This document shows, in pieces, positions 9,201-18,100 of a DNA stretch of 44,358 bases. A program made the position numbers and the translations under genes. Under the pieces are notes generated by a model. That model was given only the letters and a program-made list of their open reading frames with translations. It made no database searches and had not been told where the DNA came from. Within the stretch, counting starts at the first letter, position 1; the number at the start of each line of letters is the position of its first letter. Source of the DNA: Lyngbya sp. CCAP 1446/10 (GTDB lineage: Bacteria; Cyanobacteriota; Cyanobacteriia; Cyanobacteriales; Microcoleaceae); NCBI RefSeq assembly GCF_026130175.1, contig NZ_JAIGNI010000049.1, positions 1 through 44,358 on the forward strand, read 5' to 3'.

Positions 9201-12200
9201 TCTTGACGCTGGATTTCCCTTTCTTGAGCGATCTGATTTTCCCCTTGCCACATCTGTCCCAAACGGGCGATCGCTTGTTCTCGATCCCTTGGATCTGGGT
9301 ATAAACTTTGATACCACCCCAGACGGTTAATATCTTCTAAGGTGTAGCCTGTAATCGCTTGCATTTGCCGATTCCAGACTGTGAAGCGGATAAAAGGAAA
9401 CTCCTCAACTTCATGAAAAACACACAAACCTTCTGCCATGTTTTCTACAATTTGTTGACGGAAAGTATTTTCCTGCTGGAGAGTTGCTTGAGCCAATTTG
9501 CGGGCGGTAATGTCGAAGCGAATTGCTAGATACTGGAAAGGCTGCCTTTGTTCGTCCAGAAAGGGGACGATGGTGCTGGCAAGCCAGTACAGGCTACCAT
9601 TCTTCGTCCGATTGCAAATTTCACCGCGCCAAATCTGACCACTAGAAGTGGTGCGCCACAGCTCTTGGAAAAAAGCGGGGAGATGGTAGCCAGAGTTGAC
9701 AATGCGATGGGTTTGACCGATGAGTTCATCGCGGGAGTAGCCAGAAATGTCGCAGAAGCGATCGTTAGCGTAGTTAATGACCCCTTGAGCATCAGTGATG
9801 GCGACAATGGCGGAATGATCGAGGGCGAGTTTGAAAGCGGAGAGTTCTTGAATTAACTGCTGTCGTTCGGCTTCAGCCTGTTTGCGATCGCTAATATCAA
9901 AGTTGATCCCAATCATGCTCTGGGGATTGCCCTGGGCATCTCGCACCACCACTCCATTGGCTTTAATAAAGTGGACGCTACCATCGGGATGCAACACCCG
10001 ATACTCGGTATCGTATTCTGCCTGTCCCAAGACGGCTTGGTGGAGCAATGTTTCGGTGGAGGTACGGTCATCGGGATGTAGCCCGTTTGCCCAAGTGTCG
10101 TAGGCTATAGGGGAATCAGATTGTTTCGTGAAGCCAAACAGTTCGTATATCCGCTCATCCCCAAGGATGGTGTTCTGTTCAATGTCCCATTCCCAAGAAC
10201 CGATCGCCCCAGATTTGAGGGACAAGGCGAGTCGATCTGATAGTTTTTGTAGTTCGGCTTCAGCTCGTTTGCGCTCAGTAATATCTTTGGCGATCCCTAA
10301 AAAGCCCATAATTTGCTGATTGACATCCTTGAGGGGGGTGATGGATAGCAACACAGGAAAGCGAGAGCCATCTTTGCGGATATAGCTCCACTCTTCTTCG
10401 CTGACAATGCCTTGGCGTGCTTTGGCAACAAGAACCTCAAAGCCGGGAGGCACATATTGCCCCAGTTCGGCACAGAGGGAGGCTGCTCGGTCAATTACCT
10501 CCCTGGCATCATGAATGAGTGCAGGTGTGACAATGCCTACAATTTCTGCGGCACTATAACCCAGCATCTCTTCGGCTGCGGCATTAAAGGTTTGGATGAT
10601 GCCAGTTGGGTCAGTGGAGATGATCGAGTAATCAGCACCATTGAGGATAGCGCGTTGTAGGCTGTTGACTTGCCAAAGCTCTTGGGTGCGTTCTACGATT
10701 TTGGCTTCTAGTTCTTGATTGAGTTGCTGGAGTTGTTGTTCGGCTTGTTTGCGATCGCTAATATCTGTCACCGTGCCTACATAACCGACTACTTGCCCCT
10801 CTGCATCCAGTTCGGCAACAGACTGCCCATAGACCCACGTCACTCCACCGTCGGGACGTTGAAAGCGGTATTCTAGTTGGAAGGGACGATTTTCTTCCAT
10901 AGATTGCTGCCATTCGGTGGGGAGCGCGACGCGATCGTCAGAATGTAGCCCTTCTCGCCATCCGTCTCCGAAGGCGGTTGTTGGGGTGATTCCGCTAATT
11001 TGACACCAGCGATCGTTAACATAAATGCAGTTACCGACAGCATCGGTGCGAAAAATCCCCACTGGAGACGCTTCAACTAGGGTGGCGTAGCGTCCTTCGC
11101 TCTCTAGCAATTGGGTTTCAGTTCGCTTGTGATCGCTAATATCTGTCACCGTGCCTACATAGCCGACTACTTGCCCATCTGCATCCAGTTCAGAAACAGA
11201 CTGCCCACATACCCACGTCACTTTACCATCGGGACGTTGAAAGCGATATTCTAGCTGGAAGGGATGATTTTCGGAGACAGATTGCTCCCATTCAGCAGTA
11301 ACCCAGTCGCGCTCGTCGGGATGTAGCCCTTGTTGCCATCCCTTCCCAATGGCGGTTGTTGGGGTGAGTCCGCTGATCTGACAGTAGCGATCGTTGATAT
11401 AGGTCAACTTACCCGCAAGATCGGTGCGAAAAATCCCCACGGGAGCTGCTGTCACTAGGGTGGCGTAGCGTTCTTCACTCTCTACCAATAGGACTTCAAC
11501 TTTCCGTCGTTTAGTCAGTTCCTTTTGTAACCGTTGGTGGGTGATGGCTTGTTGGAGGGCGCTCGCCACTTGCAGGGATACTTGCCTTATGAGTTCGATC
11601 TCATCGGTTGTCCAAGTGTGCGGCACGGCTCGATAACTGGCGAGCATTAGACCCCACAATTGCTCCTCGACTACGATCGGTACCATCAGTTTGGCGCGAA
11701 TCTCAAACCCCACTAAGAGTTCCTGATGGCACTGGGTCATCGCTTCGTTGTAGATGTCATTTATGATGCGAATTTTACCATTGCGATAAGGTTCTAGCCA
11801 TTCTGCGCTAATACAAGGATCGTGTGCTTCGGTATTCAATACCGATCGCCCAGTACCGGTAATCGCTTCGGCGATCACCGTGCCGCTAAAGTCAGGACGA
11901 AACTGGTAAATGATCACGCGATCGCACCCAAGGAGCGATCGAATTTCTCGCACTGTGGTGTCGAGGATGTCTTCCAAATTCAGGGACGATCGGATGCGAT
12001 CGGCGATCGTGTTTAGGAGTCGCTCTTGCTTTGCTTTTGTTTCTAGAGCAACTGTGCGGGCTTGAACCTGTTGCTCTAGCTCAACGTTGCGATTTTCTAG
12101 TAGTGCCACCTTTTCCGCCTCTAGGCGCACCACCTGGGAGTCTAAAACCTCCACCAGTTTGTATAGTTCTAGGGGGTTAAGGGCCTGTAGCAAACTGGTT

Positions 12201-13051
12201 TGGGTGACAATGCCCAATAGTTCTCCCTGCTCCCCGGTCACCGCCAACCGACGGATCAAGCGCTGATCCATAATCTGCTGCACATTCCAGAGCGAATCAT
12301 CAGGCTTGACTGCACAAATCGGTGTACTCATCACCGCCTGTGCTGTGCAGTTGTCCAGGTTCAATCCCAAGGCTTGAAACTGCACCATGTCCCGCTCGGT
12401 GACAATCCCCAGGGGAATTTGCAGGGGTTCTGTGGAGCTGCTACCCTGTTCTACAATGATGACGGAACTGATGTGGTGGTTTGCCATCTGTTGGGCGATC
12501 GCCCGCAGGTGACAATCGGGTGTAGCAACAATCACCTCACTGGTCATCACCTCCGCGACCATACGCAACCGCAACAGATCGATCGGTCGGGAGATTTGGC
12601 GCAGACTTTCATGGGTAACAAGCCCCACGAGGCGATCGTGTTCATCCAGGATCGGCAAATGGCGAATCTGGTGCTGCTGGAGCAGATTAATCGCAAAAAA
12701 CAAATCGGTGAAGTCTGACTCGCGCAAAGTGACAGCGGGATGTGCCATCACCTGCTGCATGACTAGGCGATCGAGGGGCTGCTGCTGGGCAATCAGGCGT
12801 ACTACGTCCCGTTCGGTCAAAATACCTAGCAACCGCTCGTTTTCTACTACCAACACGCAGCTTGACCGTACCTTTTCGTGGAGTTCATCCAGTTGACTAT
12901 CCGCTGTTTTATTGGCAGCACAGAGCGATCGCACCCCGCTCATTAGGGCGATCGCTGACCTTACTGTTGTATCGGGCGAGACAATTAATGGCTCGCGGGC
13001 GATCGCCGACTTCAGTTCTAGCGGGGTCAGAGCTGTGGCGTGAGTCAACAT
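6239..13051 (-). CDS. giant hybrid histidine kinase: 4 CBS - GAF - 7 PAS - 2 GAF - HisKA/HATPase - REC (2270 aa)
   Basis: Soluble multi-sensor kinase with no membrane segment. In order: four CBS motifs (~10-310; GILTERDVV, GLVTHESL, GIVTERDMV, GIVTQTSLL), coiled coil, GAF1 (~340-510), seven PAS domains (~520-1430), GAF2 (~1440-1600), GAF3 (~1630-1805), coiled coil, H-box SHELRTPLNAILG (~1857), an ATPase with NAVKFTPEGG and GTGLGLALV, and a C-terminal receiver (LMDIQMPGLDGLEAM, Asp near 2200, LTKP). GAF1 carries DPCI and the Cys-His pair of QCHQELL at the place where cyanobacteriochromes attach bilin. GAF2 and GAF3 keep the Cys but have Leu after it. PAS1 and PAS2 are near-identical and their DNA is a tandem duplication (~10740-11500). 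CBS modules usually bind adenine nucleotides, so energy-state and light/redox inputs may be combined (inference). Likely partners are the REC proteins downstream. Confidence 0.9.
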   Translation of the reverse strand: MLTHATALTPLELKSAIAREPLIVSPDTTVRSAIALMSGVRSLCAANKTADSQLDELHEKVRSSCVLVVENERLLGILTERDVVRLIAQQQPLDRLVMQQVMAHPAVTLRESDFTDLFFAINLLQQHQIRHLPILDEHDRLVGLVTHESLRQISRPIDLLRLRMVAEVMTSEVIVATPDCHLRAIAQQMANHHISSVIIVEQGSSSTEPLQIPLGIVTERDMVQFQALGLNLDNCTAQAVMSTPICAVKPDDSLWNVQQIMDQRLIRRLAVTGEQGELLGIVTQTSLLQALNPLELYKLVEVLDSQVVRLEAEKVALLENRNVELEQQVQARTVALETKAKQERLLNTIADRIRSSLNLEDILDTTVREIRSLLGCDRVIIYQFRPDFSGTVIAEAITGTGRSVLNTEAHDPCISAEWLEPYRNGKIRIINDIYNEAMTQCHQELLVGFEIRAKLMVPIVVEEQLWGLMLASYRAVPHTWTTDEIELIRQVSLQVASALQQAITHQRLQKELTKRRKVEVLLVESEERYATLVTAAPVGIFRTDLAGKLTYINDRYCQISGLTPTTAIGKGWQQGLHPDERDWVTAEWEQSVSENHPFQLEYRFQRPDGKVTWVCGQSVSELDADGQVVGYVGTVTDISDHKRTETQLLESEGRYATLVEASPVGIFRTDAVGNCIYVNDRWCQISGITPTTAFGDGWREGLHSDDRVALPTEWQQSMEENRPFQLEYRFQRPDGGVTWVYGQSVAELDAEGQVVGYVGTVTDISDRKQAEQQLQQLNQELEAKIVERTQELWQVNSLQRAILNGADYSIISTDPTGIIQTFNAAAEEMLGYSAAEIVGIVTPALIHDAREVIDRAASLCAELGQYVPPGFEVLVAKARQGIVSEEEWSYIRKDGSRFPVLLSITPLKDVNQQIMGFLGIAKDITERKRAEAELQKLSDRLALSLKSGAIGSWEWDIEQNTILGDERIYELFGFTKQSDSPIAYDTWANGLHPDDRTSTETLLHQAVLGQAEYDTEYRVLHPDGSVHFIKANGVVVRDAQGNPQSMIGINFDISDRKQAEAERQQLIQELSAFKLALDHSAIVAITDAQGVINYANDRFCDISGYSRDELIGQTHRIVNSGYHLPAFFQELWRTTSSGQIWRGEICNRTKNGSLYWLASTIVPFLDEQRQPFQYLAIRFDITARKLAQATLQQENTFRQQIVENMAEGLCVFHEVEEFPFIRFTVWNRQMQAITGYTLEDINRLGWYQSLYPDPRDREQAIARLGQMWQGENQIAQEREIQRQDGHKRTVTISTSVLSSHDGLTHLLILIQDITERKETEQAMTQQLAAIEAAIDGIAIMQGDTYLYLNQAHLELFGYEYPEELVGKNWSGLYSLEELERFEQEVFPVLGRDRAWEGEAIATRKDGSTFSEGLSLTLTEDGLLICVCRDISDRKQTELRLQQQAKQERLLGAITQRVRSSLNLDEVLNTTVEEIRQVLQSDRALVYRVFPGGTGAAIAESVLPKWPKILDILFPQEVFPEENYERYIQGRVYALCDREDENQPVLPCLIQFLSKIQVRAKLVVPIVQNHTLWGLLIVHQCDLPRQWEDWEINLLKQTANQLAIAIQQANLYEQVQSELVIRKQTEEAIALQLQRQRTLGVIVQQIRQSLDINQILVTVTQQVKEILRGDRVIVFRLFGNGKSQIVKESVSSQFPALKDRQWDNEVWSQEILQYYWQGKPRIVPDVMTDISSDCLVEYCIEGQIQSKIVAPILQEVRGSENDRWVAPDQSNKLWGVLVIHACREKRVWQESEAQLLQQIANQLAIAIQQAHLFEQLQQELTERQQAQQQVTERNQQLAVSNEELARATRLKDEFLANMSHELRTPLNAILGMTEGLQEAVFGIVNEAQIKALQTIERSGFHLLELINDILDVAKIESGQMELDFTPVSINRLCQSSLAFIKQQAMQKRLQLEIKIPLNLPDFLIDERRIRQVLINLLNNAVKFTPEGGRITLEVTRHKRATVLVPHDLQGDTKVMLYQTPFEQELALKPQEEGLELKDYLRIAVIDTGIGIAPENINKLFQPFIQIDSALNRQYAGTGLGLALVKRIVELHGGQVGLTSQVGLGSCFTIDLPGVARELSSPNLSSPNLSASNLKSQAESPIEFFQPEKEASPLILLAEDNEANISTVTSYLKAKGYRIVLAKNGEEAIALAKSENPNIILMDIQMPGLDGLEAMEHIRRDPNLVNVPIIALTALAMTGDRDRCLAAGANDYLTKPVKLKQLVSSIQQLLAP

Positions 13052-13197
13052 GGGTTTATAGGGGTTTTATTGTCCATCTTACATCTCGCACCTGTACTGT
13101 GACATTTGTTCCTTAGTTAGAAAAGGCTTCTAAAAAAGTAAAATTTAAGCATTCTTCACCAGGTTTTTTGTTTCTGGTATTATTGCGTTCAAAATAA

Positions 13198-13309
13198 GGC
13201 GTTGCTGATTTACGGTATGAAAGGCTAAATATGCAATTCATAAAAACCAGCGTCTACAAAGCTTCTGGATTTTTCAATTATTTATTTCATACCCTGATTA
13301 AGCAACGCC
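13198..13309 (+). repeat. 112-bp MITE, copy 1
   Basis: A 112-bp unit starts GGCGTTGCTGATTTACGG and ends in the imperfect inverse (…TAAGCAACGCC). An almost identical 112-bp unit lies inverted at 24634-24745, with about three differences, all in the right terminal repeat. It has no coding capacity, so it is a non-autonomous element. No matching IS with these ends is in the window and no clear target duplication is visible. Confidence 0.82.
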
Positions 13310-13373
13310 AAAGAACTATTTAGAATAAAATAGCCCTGCACCATGTAGCGATCGCTTCGATATCCGCTAAAGG

Positions 13374-13580
13374 CTAATTAGTCAAATTTACTCGTCCCAC
13401 CTTCTGAGCCACTTTTTTCGCTGCTTCGCCGGAAATAATATCACCGACTTCAACTTGCTTCAAACCTCGGTCAACTTTGTCAAGGAAGTAAACCCTCTTC
13501 ATAACTTCCTCAAAAGTAATCTCTGGTGGCATTTCCTCTACGACCTTTAAGACTCTATATTTTACTATAATACCTGACAT
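13374..13580 (-). CDS. antitoxin-like small protein (68 aa), toxin partner not seen
   Basis: The sequence resembles the short acidic cyanobacterial antitoxins with a PEDASIEDVMERLYFLYKIE…-like pattern: here EEMPPEITFEEVMKRVYFLD, then KVDRGLKQVEVGDIISGEAAKK. These normally precede a RelE/ParE-type toxin gene on the same strand. Only 64 bp remain between this stop and the MITE at 13309, with no toxin frame, so the partner was probably lost when the MITE or a deletion arrived. A small inverted repeat (CAGACT…AGTCTG) just before the start and a larger palindrome at 13652-13679 could be operators. The family assignment is by pattern only. Confidence 0.5.
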   Translation of the reverse strand: MSGIIVKYRVLKVVEEMPPEITFEEVMKRVYFLDKVDRGLKQVEVGDIISGEAAKKVAQKVGRVNLTN

Positions 13581-13651
13581 GACCCAGACTTTTTTTGTTG
13601 AGTCTGCTCTAGGATAACAGTCTCTGTCCTCCTATCAGATTAGTCCGTGTC

Positions 13652-13679
13652 AGTAAATCTACAGAATCGTAGATTTACT
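13652..13679. promoter_or_regulatory. 11-bp perfect inverted repeat, possible operator or terminator
   Basis: AGTAAATCTAC (13652-13662), a 6-nt loop, then GTAGATTTACT (13669-13679). It lies 72 bp upstream of the antitoxin-like start, where an autoregulatory operator would be expected. There is no T-run, which speaks against an intrinsic terminator. Confidence 0.45.
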
Positions 13680-13939
13680 TAGTTAGGCTAACAAATTTAG
13701 GCAGTACGACACCTAGACAGAAACTGAATTATATAAATTAGAGAGTCAAATTTTACCGATAACCTCTAAGTTTCAAAGTGCTTCTGATAGATAGAAAGCA
13801 ATCAGTAGCCTCCGTATAATTACTGAATACTGGGAAATACTCAGTATTGAATGAGCAGTTTGGACAGTTGGCTAAACAGTAGTTTTGCCGATGGCTCTAA
13901 CAAAAATTTTAAGTTAGAATTTGCTTGAAGTAATGAAAG

Positions 13940-13964
13940 TGCCTTCATGCCTTCGTGCCTTCAC
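13940..13964. repeat. TGCCTTC heptamer repeat
   Basis: Three near-tandem TGCCTTC units separated by A or G, the form of a cyanobacterial short tandemly repeated repetitive sequence. Confidence 0.55.
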
Positions 13965-14156
13965 TCATTCGTAGGGACTCCAAGTTGTGACCGCATCAGT
14001 CTGATTTTATTTGACTGATTGCCCTTAATGTGAGGAAATTTTAAGGAATTCCCTGTTATGAATAAGCCCCTACTTCAAATTCCTTGGAAGAGGTGGAATT
14101 CGGGTCTAGCTAAATTCAACTCCTAAATTGTTGCCCATTACTTGAGAAAAATTGAG

Positions 14157-14900
14157 ATGAAAACACTTCTAGATATAATAGAGAAAAAGAATCAGGAGTT
14201 TGCTCAGTTGCCGTTTTTCGACTATATGAAAGATGAAAGTGTTGAGCCTCGCCAAAAACTAGCATTTGCGCCAGTGATTACCCCACTGGCGCTGGAGTTC
14301 AGCGAGTTGTGCAAGCGGGTTTTGCGACAGGAACCCACGACAAACAAGATTCAAGAAATGGTGAATCGGCACACTTATGAAGAACATTTTCACTGGCAAT
14401 GGCTGCTGGAAGACATGGAGAAGATGGGCATGAATTATTCCATGCCTTTCAGCGACGTTGTACGATTTATTTGGAGTGAGCACACCAAGGTATCTCGCTC
14501 CATGCTTCCTCTGTTTGAACGCTACACCTACCAAGCCGATCCGATCATGAAGCTGGTGGCGATCGAGGTTTCTGAAGTTACAGCCAATGTTTTTTTCCGG
14601 GCAACCAATCCAGTGGCAATGCAACTGCAAGCCATGACCGGGCATGAGTTCCGCTATTTTGGTATGTGTCACAATCACATTGAAAATACCCACACGCTCC
14701 ATACTCCAGCCTCTTTGCAAGCCATCAGAGACATTGAAATCTCAGAGGAGATTCGCCAACAAGCGATGGAGTTGATTGATGTCGCCTTTGACTATTTTGC
14801 AGAACTGGTCAATGAATTTTTGGTTTACATTAAAACTCATTCCTACGAAAATCCGTTTGGCAAGGCGGCTCTTTCAGAGCCAGCGCTGAGCGTCGTCTAA
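14157..14900 (+). CDS. haem-oxygenase-like (HDO-type) helical protein (247 aa)
   Basis: An all-helical protein of the size and motif layout of haem-oxygenase-like 'iron-containing redox enzymes'. Candidate metal ligands are spread over helices as the fold requires: Glu/His in TYEEHFHWQWLLEDME (~residues 82-97), Glu in VAIEVSEVTANVFF, and Glu/His in GHEFRYFGMCHNHIENTHT. Whether it binds haem, a di-iron centre or nothing cannot be told; the first helix motif is not the canonical haem-oxygenase proximal His. A TTG 15 bp upstream would add RKIEM, but the ATG at 14157 is preferred. It lies 209 bp upstream of the large kinase gene on the same strand and may be co-transcribed with it. No signal peptide or membrane segment is seen. 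Confidence 0.6.
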   Translation: MKTLLDIIEKKNQEFAQLPFFDYMKDESVEPRQKLAFAPVITPLALEFSELCKRVLRQEPTTNKIQEMVNRHTYEEHFHWQWLLEDMEKMGMNYSMPFSDVVRFIWSEHTKVSRSMLPLFERYTYQADPIMKLVAIEVSEVTANVFFRATNPVAMQLQAMTGHEFRYFGMCHNHIENTHTLHTPASLQAIRDIEISEEIRQQAMELIDVAFDYFAELVNEFLVYIKTHSYENPFGKAALSEPALSVV

Positions 14901-15109
14901 TTTATTGTCATTTGTCAGTTCTTGTAGCGATGGTAGAGGGGATAACGCTTCTGTTTTACCATCGTTTTTCAGTAGTATTACGTTTATATTTACAAATGGC
15001 TTCTGCTCTATCTATTCGATCGGTTTATGCTGAAAAAAAATATGAGTGTAGTGTGAAAGTAACCGTGAGAGTGGATATAATGATGAATCCATTGTTTTGA
15101 ACAGGGTTT

Positions 15110-18100
15110 ATGCTAAAGAGCTTGATTGGAATTCCAGGGTATCGAATTCATGAAACGATTTACACCAGTTCCAGAACGGTGGTTTACCGGGGCTGGCGAG
15201 AGTGGGATCAAACCCCCGTTGTGATCAAACTTCTAAAAACGGCTTATCCCAGTCTGGTTGAATTAGCACAATTCAAGAACCAATATGCGATCGCCCAAAA
15301 TTTGAACATGGCTGATGTTGTCCGTTTCTATAGTCTGGAGACCTACCAAAATCAGCTTGCTCTAATTATGGAGGACTTCGGAGGAATTTCACTCAAGGAG
15401 TATACAGCGCTTTGGGGCCAGCAATCTGAAGTGAACACCTCACTTCATAAGGCTCCTCGCTACGAGCCACTGTTTCTCACCGAATTTTTGCAGATTGCGA
15501 TCGCCCTCGCCCAATCGCTCAATAATCTCTACTGTCATCGCATTATTCATAAAGATATCAAGCCTGCCAATATTCTGATTCATCCCACCACCAAGCAGAT
15601 TAAGCTGATTGACTTTAGCATCGCTTCCCTGCTGCCTAGAGAAACGCAACTTTTGATTAATCCTTCAGTGCTGGAAGGGACGCTGGAGTATTTATCCCCT
15701 GAACAAACCGGCCGGATGAACCGGGGCATTGACTACCGCACCGACTTCTATTCGCTAGGCATCACCTTCTACGAATTGCTCACTGGTCAGTTGCCGTTTC
15801 AATCGGACGATGCTCTCCAACTGGTACATTGCCACATCGCCAAACAAGCCTCCGCCGTCCATAACCTGAATCCTGCCGTGCCGCCGCTCCTCTCGGAGGT
15901 GGTGAGTAAACTGATGGCGAAGAATGCCGAAGATCGCTATCAGACCGCCTGGGGACTGAAGCACGACCTGGAAACCTGTTTGCATCAATGGAACGCAACG
16001 GCCATGATTGTGCCGTTTAAGCTGGGACACCGGGATACTTGCGATCGCTTCGTGATTCCTGAAAAGCTGTATGGTCGGGAAGCGGAAGTGACCATGCTGC
16101 TGGAAGCCTTTGAGCGGGTGCAGCAGGGTGCCACCGAACTGATGCTGGTGGCAGGCTTTTCCGGCGTGGGCAAAACGGCCGTCGTCCACGAAGTGCACAA
16201 GCTGATCGTGCGCCAACACGGGTACTTCATCAAAGGCAAGTTCGATCAATTCCAACGCAACATCCCCTTCTCGGCGTTGGTGCAGGCGTTCCGCGACTTG
16301 ATGGGGCAACTGCTGACCGAGAGCGATGCCCAGATCGATCTATGGAAGACCAACATTCTAGCTGCACTGGGCGAGAATAGCCAGGTGATCGTCGAAGTAA
16401 TTCCAGAACTCCAACGAATCATTGGCGAACAGTCTCCTGCGTCGGAACTGTCCGGCAGTGCAGCCCAAAATCGCTTTAATCTGTTGTTCCAAAAGTTCAT
16501 CCAGGTTTTCACCACGCAAGATCATCCCCTAGTGGTTTTTCTCGATGACCTGCAATGGGCAGACTCCGCCTCGCTCAAGCTGATGCAACTGCTGATGAGC
16601 GAAGCAAAAAGCCACTATTTGCTGCTCGTGGGTGCGTATCGGGATAACGAAGTTTCGCCCGCGCATCCGTTAATGCAGATGATCGAAGAACTGCTGCAGG
16701 CATCGGTCACGGTCAATAAAATTGCTCTAGCTCCCTTGACCCCCATCCACCTGAATTACTTGATTGCCGATACTCTAAGTGCCTCACCAGAGCAAGCAAT
16801 TTCCTTGACCAAGTTGGTGCATCAAAAGACCCAGGGCAATCCTTTTTTCAGCAATCAATTTATTAAATCGCTTTATGACGATGGACTGATTGTATTTGAT
16901 ACATCGGTGAGCGGTTGGCATTATGACATCGCCCCAATCCGCGCTATGAGCCTGATTGAGGATGTGGTGGAATTTGTGGCCAAGCAATTGCAGAAGTTGT
17001 CGCTGGAAACCCAAAATGTCTTGAAACTGGCGGCTTGCATTGGCAACCAGTTTGACCTGGAAACGTTGGCGATCGTGTATGAGCAATCTCCCACAGAGAC
17101 GGCTGCTGCTTTGTGGCAAGCCCTCAAAGAAGGAGTGATTTTGCCCAACGGCGAAGGATACAAATTATTCCCGGCCGATGGTTGGACACTTGTGACAGAA
17201 AATGCACCCATCCCTAGCGCTCAGGAAAAACCGATCGCCTCCTACAACTTTCTTCACGATCGCGTCCAACAAGCAGCCTACTCGTTGATTCCAGACGATG
17301 ACAAACAGGCGACTCATCTCAAAATCGGGCAACGGCTGTTAAACAATGTGCCAGAAGCCGAGCGAGAAGCCAACGTTTTTGAGATTGTGAATCACCTTAA
17401 TATCGGTATCGAGTTGATGCGATCGCAGGACGATGGCTTGCTAGTTGCTTCGCTACGGGAGCAACTCGCTCAACTCAACCTGATCGCAGGACGAAAAGCC
17501 CTCGCTTCTACCGCATACAAAGCTGCTATTGAGTATTTGACCAGGGGAATCCGCTTGCTGCGATTGGACTGCTGGCATCGTCAGTATGGGTTAACCCTGT
17601 CTCTGCATGAGTCAGCGGCTGAAGCGGCTTATCTCTGCGGAGCCTATGAGCAGATGGAGCAACTGGGTGAGGCCGTGATGCAACAAGCCAACACTTTGCT
17701 CGATCGCGTGGGCATTTACGACATCAAAATTCAGGCCTATACAGCCCAAAATAATGTGCTAGCTGCGATCGCGATCGCTCGGCAAGCGATGGCACAGTTC
17801 GGCCTCGTTTTTCCTCTTGAACCCACCCCGGCTGACATTCAGGCAGCCCTCCAAGAAACGGCTGTTCTGCTGGGCGGGCGTAATCCAGAAGAACTGGTCG
17901 ATTTGCCGATGATGACGGCGGCAGACAAACTGGCAGTTGTTCAAATTGTGGCCAGTGTGGCTCCCGCTGTTTATATTGCCGCCCCAAATCTGTTTCCGTT
18001 GCTCATTTTATCGCAGGTGAAAGCCTCGATTCAGTATGGTAATGCACCCTTTTCTGCGTTCTGCTATGCCTGCTACGGAATTCTTCTAAACGGGATTTTG

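Larger units (their letters stand above)
13581..14156. other. long intergenic region between divergent genes
   Basis: No gene is supported. It should carry the promoters of the antitoxin-like gene (minus) and the haem-oxygenase-like gene (plus). Visible structure is the palindrome at 13652-13679 and a TGCCTTC heptamer run near 13940-13964. Confidence 0.5.

Noticed and set aside
13652..13679. Intrinsic terminator
   Set aside because: The stem is AT-rich with no T-run, and no gene ends into it; an operator is more plausible.
14912..15100. Possible 62-residue gene between the helical protein and the kinase
   Set aside because: No ribosome-binding site, no recognisable motif and unusual composition; better read as leader DNA of the kinase gene.
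15755..16309. A 184-codon minus-strand ORF inside the HstK-type kinase gene
   Set aside because: It lies wholly antisense to the kinase and AAA region, has no recognisable motif, and its His/Gln/Arg-rich composition is that of a shadow frame.
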